A DNA stretch of 64,000 nucleotides from Rhodospirillaceae bacterium (GTDB taxonomy: Bacteria; Pseudomonadota; Alphaproteobacteria; Dongiales; Dongiaceae): positions 124,001-188,000 of the forward strand of contig SSEL01000009.1 in assembly GCA_008012315.1 (NCBI GenBank). The letters run 5' to 3'. The position numbers and the translations under genes were made by a program. Shown here one piece after another: positions 47,828-57,291 of this stretch. The notes under the pieces are model-generated. The model did not search any database and had not been told where the DNA came from. It saw nothing but the letters and a program-made list of their open reading frames with translations. The number at the start of each line of letters is the position of its first letter. Position 1 is the first letter of the stretch.

Positions 47828-49950
47828 TCACTCGGGTCGGCAGGATGATAAAGGCCATCGGCCAGCAACATATCCTGCACCGCGCTGGCCGGGATCGGCC
47901 GGCTGAACAGATAGCCCTGGCCGAGATCGCAGCCCAATCCTTTCAGCAATTCCATATGTGAACTGCGTTCGATGCCTTCGGCCACCACTTCAAGCCGCAG
48001 CAGGTGGCCAAGCTCGATGATCAGTCGAGCCATTTCCAGGTTGCGCGCCGCATCGGTCAGCGGCCGAATGAAGGATTGATCGATTTTCAAGCTGTCGATC
48101 GGCAGGCGATGCAGATGCGAGAGCGACGAATAGCCGGTGCCGAAATCATCGATCGAGATACGGAAGCCGATATGGCGCAGTTTCTCAATCACACGAATGG
48201 CGGCGTCGGGATTGTGCATGACCGAACTTTCGGTCAGTTCCAGCTTGATCTGCCGCGGATCGGCACCGGTCTGATCCAAAATCCAGCTGACTTCACTGAC
48301 CAGATGGGGATGCGCCATCTGCAGCGCCGAGAGATTGACGGCGACGAAAAGATCGGCCGAAGGCGCCAAAGCGCGCCAGGCGACCAGTTGCTCGCAGGCG
48401 CGCCGCAGCACCGTCTGGCCGAGTGGCACGATCAATCCCGACCATTCGGCAATGGGGATGAAATCGGCCGGGCTGATCAGGCCGCGCGTCGGATGCGACC
48501 AGCGGGCGAGAGCTTCGAAGCCGGCCAGCTTGCCGTCCTGCATCTGTATGATCGGCTGATAAGCCAGCCACAATTCATCGCCATTCTGCAACGCGCGGCG
48601 CAAGTCGCCTTCGATCTCATGCCGCAGCATCAAGGCGGTGCGGATGCTGGGGTCGAAGAAAACCGGTCCGCGATGATCGCTGCTATCGGCCTCCAGGGCG
48701 GCGATCTCGGCATCTTCCACCAGATCGCCGATATCGGCTTCACTGTCATTCATGCTGGCAACGCCGATTCGCGTGCGCAAGGTGACCTGGCGCCGACCGA
48801 AAGCAATCGGCTGTTCGCAGATCGTGTGGATGCGGTCGGTTACTTCGCTGACGACATGGGGCGCCCGGTTGCGCAGCACCAGCATGAAATCCGAGGTGCC
48901 GAGATGCGCCAGCCAAAGATTGCTGTCGCTGCTGAGGCGGGTGGCGAAGAGGATCAGGATCTGCTCGGCGATATCGACGCCGAAGGTGCTGCGCAGGATC
49001 TTGAAATCCGCCACCTGAACGCAGATCAGGGTGATGTCGCGGGTCTGCGTGATCAGGCTTTGCAGATGCTGCCGCAGATTGGCTTCGTTGGGCAGGCCGC
49101 TCTCGCTGTGGTGATAGGCGAGCTGCTTCAGATGCTGTTCGTATTCTTGCTGCCGCGTGGCGTCACGCCACAGGCAGATCGTACCACCCCCTTCCAGCAT
49201 GCGCTGCTCAAGTGACAGCCATCCACCCGCCGCGAGACGGAGTTTCAGGTCAAGCTCCTGCGGCGCCGAACCGGCGGTATGGCGGAGCAGGCGCTCGGCG
49301 CAATCCGTTTCCAGGGAACCGGCTATTTCCCTGAGATGATCCGCGTAACTGTTGCGCGACCGGCAATAGGCTTCCACCACCGGAAAGAAGCGCGTGTAGA
49401 TTTCATTGTTACTGACGAAGGACTGGTTGGCATCGAAAAGCACATAGCCGATGCCGATGCTGCCCAGGGTCTTCTTGATATCGAAATGTCCCAGCCGTGC
49501 CACATGGCTGGCGGTGATATCCTGCCAGATACGTGCCCAGCCGCCCCGTGCCAGGCGCAACACACGGCAGCGCAGCCAGCCACGCCCCGGCACGAAGACG
49601 GTATAGTCGGTGCCGTCCTGGCGCAGGCCGCTCAGCGAGGACTGGATCACGGTTTCCAGCTCAGCCTTGCCGCGATCCGGCAAGGCGAGGCTGTAGAAGT
49701 GGCGAATGCCTTCTTCCAGCCGGCGGCCGGGCTGCAAATGCCCGGCGAGTTCCGGAAAAAGCCGCAACATCGCTGCGTTACAGCGAATCAGCCTGTCATC
49801 GGCGTCGTAAATCGCCAGGCTGCTGCCGTCAGTCTCGCAAAAGCGCCAGAGCAACCCGGTTTCAGCGAGGTCGCGCTCGCGCAGATCGATATCGGCGATA
49901 TCCGTCCTCCGCACGGTTTTAGCTTCCAAATTGCTAGCAAGAGGCGCCAC
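47803..49950 (-). CDS. PAS-PAS-(degenerate GGDEF)-EAL cyclic-di-GMP phosphodiesterase
   Basis: The 715-residue product has two PAS-like sensor domains (about 30-140 and 150-265; LAIYDADDRLIRCNAAMLRL), a GGDEF domain whose signature is replaced by LGTSDF, and a C-terminal EAL domain. The EAL residues are in place: FEALARW, LELTESSVM, ISIDDFGTGYSSLSHLH, LKIDQSFI and VVAEGIE. It should therefore degrade c-di-GMP, with the GGDEF half a regulatory site. No membrane segment is seen. It is convergent with and overlaps the DUF6134-type gene. The PilZ protein encoded at 30040 is a possible target. Confidence 0.9.
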   Translation of the reverse strand: MAPLASNLEAKTVRRTDIADIDLRERDLAETGLLWRFCETDGSSLAIYDADDRLIRCNAAMLRLFPELAGHLQPGRRLEEGIRHFYSLALPDRGKAELETVIQSSLSGLRQDGTDYTVFVPGRGWLRCRVLRLARGGWARIWQDITASHVARLGHFDIKKTLGSIGIGYVLFDANQSFVSNNEIYTRFFPVVEAYCRSRNSYADHLREIAGSLETDCAERLLRHTAGSAPQELDLKLRLAAGGWLSLEQRMLEGGGTICLWRDATRQQEYEQHLKQLAYHHSESGLPNEANLRQHLQSLITQTRDITLICVQVADFKILRSTFGVDIAEQILILFATRLSSDSNLWLAHLGTSDFMLVLRNRAPHVVSEVTDRIHTICEQPIAFGRRQVTLRTRIGVASMNDSEADIGDLVEDAEIAALEADSSDHRGPVFFDPSIRTALMLRHEIEGDLRRALQNGDELWLAYQPIIQMQDGKLAGFEALARWSHPTRGLISPADFIPIAEWSGLIVPLGQTVLRRACEQLVAWRALAPSADLFVAVNLSALQMAHPHLVSEVSWILDQTGADPRQIKLELTESSVMHNPDAAIRVIEKLRHIGFRISIDDFGTGYSSLSHLHRLPIDSLKIDQSFIRPLTDAARNLEMARLIIELGHLLRLEVVAEGIERSSHMELLKGLGCDLGQGYLFSRPIPASAVQDMLLADGLYHPADPSDQGARSSS

Positions 49951-50012
49951 GCGTAACCTATGATCTTAAAATGTAAGGCTTTTCCGAGCCAAAAAAAGGC
50001 CGAAGGATACAG

Positions 50013-50043
50013 TTGCATAGTGATCGTAAAATATTGGTATAAT
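50013..50043 (+). promoter_or_regulatory. Promoter of the SRP RNA gene
   Basis: A perfect TATAAT lies at 50038-50043, with TTGCAT at 50013-50018 (19-base spacer). The expected start falls at about 50050, exactly at the first G of the SRP RNA stem. Confidence 0.65.
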
Positions 50044-50047
50044 GGCT

Positions 50048-50148
50048 GCGGGAGGTTGGCGGCGGACGGGCGTCTCGCCAACCCGGTCAGGTCCGGAAGG
50101 AAGCAGCCGTAACGAGTTTCGCGCTCGGGTCGTTGTCCAGCCTCCCAC
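50048..50148 (+). ncRNA. ffs: Signal recognition particle RNA (4.5S type)
   Basis: GGGAGGTTGG (50050-50059) pairs with CCAGCCTCCC (50137-50146), closing a long hairpin. The conserved domain IV reads GGTCAGGTCCGGAAGGAAGC at 50085-50104, followed by AGCCGTAACGAG. This binds Ffh to form the signal recognition particle. It lies directly upstream of dnaX, the usual place in alphaproteobacteria. Confidence 0.95.
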
Positions 50149-50232
50149 CCGTTTCCGCGCTGTTGGCATGCGCCGGAAATGCAGGGCACGGCCCGCTTGG
50201 CAGCAATTATCCGACATTCAGATCGACCGCGT

Positions 50233-52188
50233 ATGACCGAGCCGACTTCCATCTCCGAGACAGAAGCGGCCCAGCTTCCTGCCGCGCCGACCGCGGAGGC
50301 TGAAAAAGCTGGCGACGGCGTCTATCGCGTCCTGGCGCGAAAATACCGGCCGAGCGATTTCACCACCATGATCGGCCAGGAAGCCCTGGTCCGCACCCTG
50401 ACCAATGCGATCGCCCAGGGGCGGCTGGCGCATGGCTTCATGCTGACCGGCGTGCGTGGGGTCGGCAAGACGACCACGGCCCGCATCCTGGCCCGCTGTT
50501 TCAATTGCGTCGGGCCGGACGGCACCGGCGGGCCGACCGCCAATCCCTGCGGCGTCTGCGACAATTGCCGCGCCATCGCCGAAGACCGGCATGTCGACGT
50601 CATCGAGATGGATGCCGCCAGCCGGACCGGTATCGACGACATCCGCGAGCTGATCGACGGCGTCCGCTATCGTCCGGTCAGCGCCCGCTACAAGGTCTAT
50701 ATCGTCGACGAAGTTCACATGCTCTCGGAAAAGGCGTTCAATGCCTTGCTGAAGACGCTGGAAGAGCCGCCGGCCCATGTGAAATTCATCTTCGCCACGA
50801 CGGAAATCCGCAAGGTGCCGGTGACGGTGCTCTCGCGCTGCCAGCGTTTCGATCTGCGGCGTGTCGAGGCGGAAGACCTGGCCGCTCATTTTGCCGGCAT
50901 CGCCGCACGCGAAGGCGCGAAAATCACCCCGGCTGCCTTGGCCTTGATCGGCCGAGCCGCCGACGGTTCGGTGCGTGACGGGCTGTCGCTGCTGGATCAG
51001 GCCATTGCGCTCAGTGATGGCGAGATCACCGATGTCGAAATCCGCGACATGCTGGGCCTGGCCGACCGCACGCAGCTTTTCGATCTTTATGACCGCATCA
51101 TGCGCGGCGATATCGCCGCCGCTTTGGCGCAATTGGCCGCCATGTATCATGGCGGCGCCGATCCGGTGGTGGTGATCCAGGACCTGCTCGACCTGACCCA
51201 TTGGCTGACCCGGGCCAAGATCACGCCCGATGTGCTGAACCAGCCGGCCACGCCGGAAGCCGAGCGCCAGCAGGGCAGCGCGCTGGCCGCCAATCTCTCG
51301 GTGCCGATGCTGGGCCGGACCTGGCAGATGCTGCTCAAAGGCCTGACCGAGGTGCAGCAGGCGCCGCAGCCGCTGGCCGCGGCGGAAATGGTGCTGATCC
51401 GCCTGACCCATGCCGCCAATCTGCCGACGCCGGGCGAGCTGGTGAAGCAGGTGACGGAAAATGGCGGTCCGACGGCAGGTGCCGGGCGCCCGATATCGCC
51501 ATCCGGCGGCCCCGGCGGCGGTTCTGGCGGCGCGCCGAATGGCGGCGGCATGGCCATGGCGGCCGGTGGTGGTGCGATGGCCGCGCCACGCGTCCTGGTC
51601 AACCCGTCGCCGCAGCCGAGCAGCCGGCCAAGCGCGGCGCTAGCGAGCGCCGCTCCGGGGACAGCGGAGCTGCCGCAACCGCAGAGTTTTGCCGAGGTCG
51701 TGGCGCTGTTCAGCATGCGGCGGGAAGCGATCCTGCATGCGCATCTGCAGAAAGACGTGCATCTGGTGCGTTTCGAGGCCGGCCGCATCGAATTCCGGCC
51801 GAGCGAGACGGCGCCGCGCGACCTCGCCAGCCGCCTGCAGGCCAGGCTCGGCGAATGGACCGGCAAACGCTGGATGATCAGCGTCTCCGGCGACCAGGGA
51901 CAGGCGACGCTGAAGGAACAGGCAATCGCCAAGGCCGCAGCGGCCAAGGCCGAGGCAGCGGAACATCCGCTGGTGAAAGCCGTATTGCAGGCCTGGCCCG
52001 GTGCGGCGATCGAGGAAGTGCGCGACTTGACCGCCGGCATCGCAGGCGATAAGCCGGCTGCCGCCCCGGCGCCGGCGACCGCCGAAACCGAAGATGCGCC
52101 GGAGCTGGATGCCGATTATCCGCTTGAAGCGGATGCGGCGCTCGACGGCTTTGCCGGCATGGATGGATTAGGAGACGACGAGACATGA
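50233..52188 (+). CDS. dnaX: DNA polymerase III tau/gamma subunit
   Basis: DnaX is the clamp-loader ATPase. The 651 residues begin with a short acidic lead, then [20 protein letters not shown], the P-loop [18 protein letters not shown], the zinc Cys cluster (NPCGVCDNC with an upstream Cys), the DEVH box [17 protein letters not shown] and the Arg finger LSRCQRFD. A Gly/Ala/Pro-rich linker (about 430-500) joins the tau domains. I chose ATG 50233 (MTEPTSIS). It overlaps ybaB by 4 bases. Confidence 0.95.
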   Translation: MTEPTSISETEAAQLPAAPTAEAEKAGDGVYRVLARKYRPSDFTTMIGQEALVRTLTNAIAQGRLAHGFMLTGVRGVGKTTTARILARCFNCVGPDGTGGPTANPCGVCDNCRAIAEDRHVDVIEMDAASRTGIDDIRELIDGVRYRPVSARYKVYIVDEVHMLSEKAFNALLKTLEEPPAHVKFIFATTEIRKVPVTVLSRCQRFDLRRVEAEDLAAHFAGIAAREGAKITPAALALIGRAADGSVRDGLSLLDQAIALSDGEITDVEIRDMLGLADRTQLFDLYDRIMRGDIAAALAQLAAMYHGGADPVVVIQDLLDLTHWLTRAKITPDVLNQPATPEAERQQGSALAANLSVPMLGRTWQMLLKGLTEVQQAPQPLAAAEMVLIRLTHAANLPTPGELVKQVTENGGPTAGAGRPISPSGGPGGGSGGAPNGGGMAMAAGGGAMAAPRVLVNPSPQPSSRPSAALASAAPGTAELPQPQSFAEVVALFSMRREAILHAHLQKDVHLVRFEAGRIEFRPSETAPRDLASRLQARLGEWTGKRWMISVSGDQGQATLKEQAIAKAAAAKAEAAEHPLVKAVLQAWPGAAIEEVRDLTAGIAGDKPAAAPAPATAETEDAPELDADYPLEADAALDGFAGMDGLGDDET

Positions 52189-52508
52189 AAAATCTCGGCC
52201 AGATGATGAAACAGGCGCAGCAGATGCAATCCAAGATGGCGGAGATGCAGGCGGCGCTGGAACAGGCCGAAGTGACGGGCCAGTCGGGTGGCGGCATGGT
52301 CAGTATCACCATGACGGCCAAGGGCGATCCGCGCCGCGTCAAGATCGACCCCAAGCTCGCCGATCCGGCCGAGGTCGAAATGCTGGAGGATCTCATCGCG
52401 GCGGCGCTGAAGGATGCCCGCGCCAAGGCCGATGCCCATGTCAGCGAGGAAATGTCGAAGCTGACCGGTGGCCTGCCGCTGCCGCCCGGTTTCAAGCTGC
52501 CGTTCTGA
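52185..52508 (+). CDS. YbaB/EbfC nucleoid-associated protein
   Basis: The 107-residue product opens [20 protein letters not shown] and carries [20 protein letters not shown], the YbaB dimer core. It is a DNA-binding nucleoid protein. It overlaps the dnaX stop (ATGA) and precedes recR, the conserved dnaX-ybaB-recR operon. Confidence 0.95.
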   Translation: MKNLGQMMKQAQQMQSKMAEMQAALEQAEVTGQSGGGMVSITMTAKGDPRRVKIDPKLADPAEVEMLEDLIAAALKDARAKADAHVSEEMSKLTGGLPLPPGFKLPF

Positions 52509-52542
52509 CGCTGCGTCACGACGCTGCCCGCCGGATGCCTAG

Positions 52543-53136
52543 ATGGCCGTCAACGATATCGATCGCCTGATCCAGATCTTGTCCCGCCTCCCGGGCCTTG
52601 GGCCGCGCTCGGCGCGGCGTGCCGTGCTGTTCCTGATCAAGAAACGGGAATCGCTGCTGCTGCCCCTCATTCAGGCGATGCAGGATGTCGCCGGCTCGAT
52701 CAGGCCCTGCTCGGTCTGCGGCAATCTCGACGACCAGGACCCCTGCGCGGTCTGCAAGGACGATCGCCGCGATGGCGCCAGCATCTGCGTCGTCACCGAT
52801 GTCGCCGATCTCTGGGCGCTGGAGCGCACGGCGGCCTATCGCGGGCGCTATCACGTGCTGGGGGGGGTGCTCTCGGCGCTGGATGGAATCGGGCCGGAAC
52901 AGCTCAATCTCGCATCGCTTTACCGCCGCGTCGAGGACGGCGAGGTCAAGGAAGTGATCCTGGCTTTGGGCGCCACGGTGGATGGCCAGACCACGGCGCA
53001 TTACGTCAGCGACCGGTTGCAGGGCTTCAATGTCACAGTGTCCCGCCTCGCCCATGGCGTGCCGGTGGGGGGCGAGCTGGATTATCTCGACGATGGCACC
53101 CTGATCCAGGCTTTGCGGGCGCGCAGCCGGCTCTGA
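52543..53136 (+). CDS. recR: Recombination mediator RecR
   Basis: RecR acts with RecO and RecF to load RecA at gaps. The 197 residues contain the helix-hairpin-helix [16 protein letters not shown], the zinc finger [16 protein letters not shown], and the Toprim domain [15 protein letters not shown], followed by [16 protein letters not shown]. The Toprim Glu seen in VVE of many RecR proteins is Thr here. It starts 34 bases after ybaB. Confidence 0.95.
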   Translation: MAVNDIDRLIQILSRLPGLGPRSARRAVLFLIKKRESLLLPLIQAMQDVAGSIRPCSVCGNLDDQDPCAVCKDDRRDGASICVVTDVADLWALERTAAYRGRYHVLGGVLSALDGIGPEQLNLASLYRRVEDGEVKEVILALGATVDGQTTAHYVSDRLQGFNVTVSRLAHGVPVGGELDYLDDGTLIQALRARSRL

Positions 53137-53256
53137 GCTGTTTTCACCTCGCGCTGAATTGTGACGGCCACGCCATATTTTCACGTGCGCTTCGTCATAG
53201 TTTTTCCGCAATTGCGCGTTCAATATGCGCTGTCGAGTTTCATTTCGGGAGCGGAT

Positions 53257-54696
53257 ATGCGATCCAACTTTCTCGCCGCCACGGCGCTGATCTCCGGCCT
53301 CGCTGTTGCGGGACTGGCCGGCGGTACGGCATCGGCCGACGAAACCGCGGTCACGCCGGAGCAGCAGACCTCGGTTGCCGTCACCATCTACAACAACGAT
53401 CTGGCGCTGATCCGCGACAGCCGCAAGGTGACCCTGGCCCAGGGCGAGAATGACCTGGCCTTCATCGACGTGTCCGGTGGCATGCGGCCGGAAACGGCGC
53501 TGCTGACGGCGAAGGATGCACAGCTTTCGGTGATCGAGCAGAATTTCGATTTCGACCTGCTGACCTCGCAGAAGATCCTGGAAAAATCCGTCGGCCAGAA
53601 GATCCGTGTCATCCGCACCAATCCCGAGACCGGCGCAGATACATCGGAAGATGCGACGGTGCTCAGCGTCGCCGATGGCAGCGTGGTGCTGCAGATCGGC
53701 GACCGGATCGAAACGGCGGCGCCCGGCCGCCTGGCCTTCAGCGCCGTCCCGGCCAATCTGCGGGCGCGGCCGACTCTCGTTGTGAAACTGAACAGCCCGC
53801 AGGCCGGTGAGGTGCCGGTGGTGCTCTCTTATCTCAGCCGCGGCCTGTCCTGGTCGGCGGATTATGTCGCCGAACTGACCCCCGATGAGAAGACCATCAA
53901 TCTCAACGGCTGGGTGACGCTGACCAATCAGAGCGGTATCACCTATAAGGATGCCAAGCTGCAATTGGTCGCCGGCAACGTCAACCAGGTGCAGCAGGAA
54001 TTCGCCCGCCCGCTCAACATGTCGGCGGCGGCGACCGACATGATGCCGGCGCCGAAAATGCGCGAGCAGGCTGCTTTCGAATATCATCTCTACAGCCTCG
54101 ATCGCCCGACCACGATCAAGGAGAACCAGACCAAGCAGGTCGCCTTGCTGGATGCCGCCGGCATTCCCGTGACCAAGACCTATCTGTTCGAGAACCTGTC
54201 CCAGCGCTACGGCAGCTATTTCGACCGCAACGCCGCCGATCCGAAGCGGGTCAATGCCAGCGTCCGGGTGAAATTCGACAATACCGAAGCAGCGAAACTC
54301 GGCATGCCGCTGCCCCAGGGCACGATGCGGGTCTATAAGGCGGATGATACGGGCGAGGCGATCTTCGTCGGCGAAGATCACATCGACCATACGCCGAAGA
54401 ACGAACATGTCGATCTGACGCTGGGCGAGGCATTCGACATCACCGCCCGGGCGAAGCAGGTAAGCTTCGAGAAGATCAGCGACAAGGTCTATGAATCGTC
54501 CTACGAGATCGAGTTGAAGAATGCGAAGAAGGAGGCGATCACCGCCACCTTGCGCGAAGTCCTGCCGGGCCAGTGGAAGATGCTGGACGAATCCGCCAAG
54601 CATGAACAGGTGAATGCCCAGACGGCGCAATGGCAGGTCCAGGTGCCGGCCGAGGGCAGCGCCAAGCTGACTTATAAGGTACGCATCTCGATGTAA
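53257..54696 (+). CDS. Secreted DUF4139-domain protein
   Basis: The 479-residue product has a clear signal peptide (LISGLAVAGLAGGTASADE). The mature part begins VAVTIYNNDLALIRDSRKV, followed by AQGENDLAFIDVSGGMRPETA, and contains LSYLSRGLSWSADYVAEL and VTLTNQSGITYKDAKLQLVAG, the DUF4139 core. The function is unknown; a periplasmic or surface beta-protein is likely. GGGAG precedes ATG 53257. The frame is open to 53161 without support. Confidence 0.82.
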   Translation: MRSNFLAATALISGLAVAGLAGGTASADETAVTPEQQTSVAVTIYNNDLALIRDSRKVTLAQGENDLAFIDVSGGMRPETALLTAKDAQLSVIEQNFDFDLLTSQKILEKSVGQKIRVIRTNPETGADTSEDATVLSVADGSVVLQIGDRIETAAPGRLAFSAVPANLRARPTLVVKLNSPQAGEVPVVLSYLSRGLSWSADYVAELTPDEKTINLNGWVTLTNQSGITYKDAKLQLVAGNVNQVQQEFARPLNMSAAATDMMPAPKMREQAAFEYHLYSLDRPTTIKENQTKQVALLDAAGIPVTKTYLFENLSQRYGSYFDRNAADPKRVNASVRVKFDNTEAAKLGMPLPQGTMRVYKADDTGEAIFVGEDHIDHTPKNEHVDLTLGEAFDITARAKQVSFEKISDKVYESSYEIELKNAKKEAITATLREVLPGQWKMLDESAKHEQVNAQTAQWQVQVPAEGSAKLTYKVRISM

Positions 54697-54727
54697 AAGC
54701 GGTCAGTCTGCATTGCAGGCTTCGCCC

Positions 54728-55480
54728 ATGCGTACAGGCTCGAAACAAGTAATTTACTTCGGTTGCGCCTTTTTGACTTTACTCGCCTCAGGATGTGCAA
54801 CGCCGCCGCCTTTGGATGACGCAAAGTTAAACGAAGTGAGGCTTGCAACACTGGAGGATAAAAGGAAAAAAGCATCGGCAGAGAGTGAATATCAACGAGC
54901 GATATTCGGTGGCGCTACTGTTCCAGATCAAGGCAAAGTAGTCGTCTTCGGCAAGGATGATTATGATGCTTATTTGGCGTACGTCCGGGCTCATGAAACG
55001 AGCCTTGCCCTTGATTCCATAATTAGGCAGACCAAATGGCCATGGCCCGTACTGTATATCTCGTTTTTTACCAAGCAGCGGCTTGTTGAATACGAGTCCG
55101 GCACGGAACCCGATGCGGTAGTGTATTCCTGCGATGAAGCGGATATTAACAATATCGGCAATAGCGCTCCAGGCAGGTTATTATGGCATGGTCATATTGT
55201 TGCCGACTGGGTTGCGCCACAAATAGATGCGGCCTCGAATAGCGGCGCTGAGCCCCAAGAATTTGAAGTTATCTTTCCCTACATGCTCTCCAAGCGACGC
55301 CAAATCGAGAGTGGTGTCATTGAGGTTGAGCTAATGATGCCAGAAGGCGATTTATGTCTTGCCGTAAGGCGAATTGGCTATCCCACCTTCTACGGGCGGC
55401 CCTTAAGAATTCCAGGACAAATGGTGAGAAATGTCCTTCGAGTGGTTCCCCTTAAAATGCGGAGCAACGTCACAAAGTGA
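54728..55480 (+). CDS. AT-rich orphan lipoprotein
   Basis: The 250-residue product has an N-terminal hydrophobic segment ending in the lipobox LASGC at about residue 22, so it should be a lipoprotein. The rest matches no family I recognise; it contains RQTKWPWPVLYISFFTKQRL and IVADWVAPQIDAA. By eye the gene is clearly AT-richer than its neighbours and uses codons such as AAA, ATA and TTA that are rare elsewhere in the window, which suggests recent transfer. It lies between DUF4139 and a strong inverted repeat. A TTG at 54713 is a less likely start. Confidence 0.65.
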   Translation: MRTGSKQVIYFGCAFLTLLASGCATPPPLDDAKLNEVRLATLEDKRKKASAESEYQRAIFGGATVPDQGKVVVFGKDDYDAYLAYVRAHETSLALDSIIRQTKWPWPVLYISFFTKQRLVEYESGTEPDAVVYSCDEADINNIGNSAPGRLLWHGHIVADWVAPQIDAASNSGAEPQEFEVIFPYMLSKRRQIESGVIEVELMMPEGDLCLAVRRIGYPTFYGRPLRIPGQMVRNVLRVVPLKMRSNVTK

Positions 55481-55512
55481 GGCATGATCGCTTCAACTTG
55501 TTAGGCTTTGGC

Positions 55513-55528
55513 CGCCTTTCAAAAGGCG
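55513..55528 (+). terminator. Short hairpin after the lipoprotein gene
   Basis: CGCCTTT (55513-55519) and AAAGGCG (55522-55528) pair around CA, followed by CTTCTTGATT. It is a weak terminator candidate. Confidence 0.4.
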
Positions 55529-55548
55529 CTTCTTGATTAAAGCTGCTA

Positions 55549-55594
55549 ATGAATTGGGCAGGATAAAGGTGTCCCTCTATCCTGCCCAATTCAT
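55549..55594. terminator. Long inverted repeat between convergent genes
   Basis: ATGAATTGGGCAGGATA (55549-55565) and TATCCTGCCCAATTCAT (55578-55594) are a perfect 17-bp inverted repeat with a 12-base loop. Position between the lipoprotein and the aminotransferase stop suggests a bidirectional terminator. The unusual length and perfection also fit a small palindromic insertion. Confidence 0.6.
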
Positions 55595-55613
55595 GTAATC
55601 CTAACGACTATAG

Positions 55614-57047
55614 CTAATTCTTCATGAAGCCTCCGGCCTTGAGGTCTTTCATCGTCGCTTCGATCGACTGGCGCAGGATGCCGACCAGTTCATCGACCTG
55701 GGCGCGGGTCAGGACCAGCGGCGGGGAGATGATGTTGAGGGCGCCGATCGGCCGGACGATGAGGCCAAGGCGTTCGCAATGATCGGCGATCCGCTTGCCG
55801 ATATTGACCTCGTCGGGGAACAGCTCCTTGGTCGCCGGATCGGCCACGTTCTCCACGCACATCATGAAATGGTGGCCGCGGACATCGCCGACGATCGGCA
55901 GGTCGCGGAGCGTGTTCAACTGCTCTGTCAGATAGGGGCCGACTTCGCGCACATGGCCGCAGAGATCCTCGCGCTCCATCAGCTCGATATTCGCCAGGCC
56001 CGCCGCGCAGGCGATGGGATGGCCGGAATAGGTATAGCCGTTGGTGAACCAGCCATCCGGATCCGGTGCGCTGATCACCTCATGCATCGCATCGGAATAG
56101 ATGCAGGCGCCGAGCGGCTGGTAGCCGGAGGTTAGGCCCTTGGCGCAGATGATGATATCCGGCTCGATGCCGAAGACATCCTGCGAGGCGAAGAAATGGC
56201 CCAAGCGGCCGAAGCCGGTCACGACCTCGTCCGAGACATAGATCACGTCGAGCTTGCGGCACAGTTCCAGGGTCTTCTTGTGATAGCCTTTGGGCGGGAC
56301 GATCACGCCGCCGGCACCCAGCACCGGCTCGGCGAAGAAGGCCGCCACTTTATCGGCGCCCAGCTCCAGGATCTTCGCTTCCAGTTCGGCAACGAGCTGG
56401 TCGCAGAAGGCTTCCTCGCTCATGCCCTCCGGCCGGCGATAGACATTCGGCGAGGAGACGTGATGCACGAAATCGGTGATGAAATGCAGGTTGGGGCTGC
56501 GATCGGCCGGCTTGCCGCTCATCGACCCGGTCAGATAGGTGCTGCCGTGATAGCCGTCGCGGCGGCAGATCACATGCACCTTGTCGCGCTTGCCGCGCCG
56601 GCTCTGGTAATACTGGATCAGGCGGACGGCGGTGTCGTTGGCGGTCGAGCCGCCGCAGGTGAAGAAGACGTGATTGAGGCTGCCCGGCGCCAGTTCCGCC
56701 AGCTTCGCCGCCAGTTCCGCCGCCGGAATATTGGTGGTGTCGACGAAGGGGTTGAAATAAGCGAGCTGCAGCGCCTGGCGGCTGATCGCATCGGCGATCT
56801 CGCGCCGGCCATAGCCGATATTGACGCACCACAGGCCGCCGATGCCGTCGAGATAGCGCTTGCCCGAGGCGTCATAGACATAGGCGCCGTCGGCCGCGGC
56901 CATGATCAGCGAGCCGTCTTTCTTGAAACTGTCGAAATGGGTCCAGGGATGCAGGAAATGATCCTGGTCCTTGCGCCAGATCTCCTGGACATCATTGCGG
57001 TTCAACGCCTGAAAGCCGGTTGCCGGCACCGCTGCTGAGGCGGTCAT
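55614..57047 (-). CDS. Class III omega-aminotransferase (putrescine/beta-alanine:pyruvate type)
   Basis: The 477-residue PLP enzyme has HPWTHFDSFKKDGSLIMAAA and DGIGGLWCVNIGYGRREI at the N-terminus, the PLP pocket CGGSTANDTAVRL, SDEVVTGFGRLG and the PLP lysine in IICAKGLTSGYQPLGA. The pattern fits SpuC-like or omega-amino acid:pyruvate aminotransferases rather than GabT; the amine substrate is uncertain. AGGAGG lies 5 bases before ATG 57047. A perfect TTATAAATTTATAA palindrome and a divergent TetR gene upstream suggest control by that regulator. Confidence 0.85.
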   Translation of the reverse strand: MTASAAVPATGFQALNRNDVQEIWRKDQDHFLHPWTHFDSFKKDGSLIMAAADGAYVYDASGKRYLDGIGGLWCVNIGYGRREIADAISRQALQLAYFNPFVDTTNIPAAELAAKLAELAPGSLNHVFFTCGGSTANDTAVRLIQYYQSRRGKRDKVHVICRRDGYHGSTYLTGSMSGKPADRSPNLHFITDFVHHVSSPNVYRRPEGMSEEAFCDQLVAELEAKILELGADKVAAFFAEPVLGAGGVIVPPKGYHKKTLELCRKLDVIYVSDEVVTGFGRLGHFFASQDVFGIEPDIIICAKGLTSGYQPLGACIYSDAMHEVISAPDPDGWFTNGYTYSGHPIACAAGLANIELMEREDLCGHVREVGPYLTEQLNTLRDLPIVGDVRGHHFMMCVENVADPATKELFPDEVNIGKRIADHCERLGLIVRPIGALNIISPPLVLTRAQVDELVGILRQSIEATMKDLKAGGFMKN

Positions 57048-57081
57048 GGGATCCTCCAAGATTGGGTCTTTTCAAGAATGG

Positions 57082-57095
57082 TTATAAATTTATAA
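57082..57095. promoter_or_regulatory. Palindrome upstream of the aminotransferase, candidate TetR operator
   Basis: TTATAAATTTATAA is a perfect 14-base palindrome 35 bases before the aminotransferase ATG, flanked by ATGG on both sides as partial dyads. It overlaps the likely promoter region. Binding by the divergent TetR protein is inferred. Confidence 0.45.
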
Positions 57096-57150
57096 TGGTT
57101 TCAAAATTCCTCGGCAAGCGCTTCTTTTGAGGACTTGCAGGCCTGTGGGG

Positions 57151-57237
57151 GATCGCCCTCTATTTTGTTGAATAGAGGCGGATTCAGATCACAAATGCAG
57201 TCGCTTCAGCGATTGCACTTGTGATCATCCGGCTCTA
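57151..57237. repeat. Composite palindromic repeat, copy 2
   Basis: CCTCTATT (57157-57164) pairs with AATAGAGG (57171-57178), followed by a 40-base near-palindrome (57187-57226) with arms GATCACAA and TTGTGATC and a TCGC/GCGA apex, and ending ATCCGGCTCTA. The flanks match copy 1 at 14351-14434 (TCGCCCTCTAT, GAGGCGGATTCA, ATCCGGCTCTA) but the large hairpin arms have a different sequence. Confidence 0.75.
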
Positions 57238-57291
57238 ATGGTGACGCAGGCCGTGGGAAATGGCGAATCGCATGAGGGTGCCGGCAACGAT

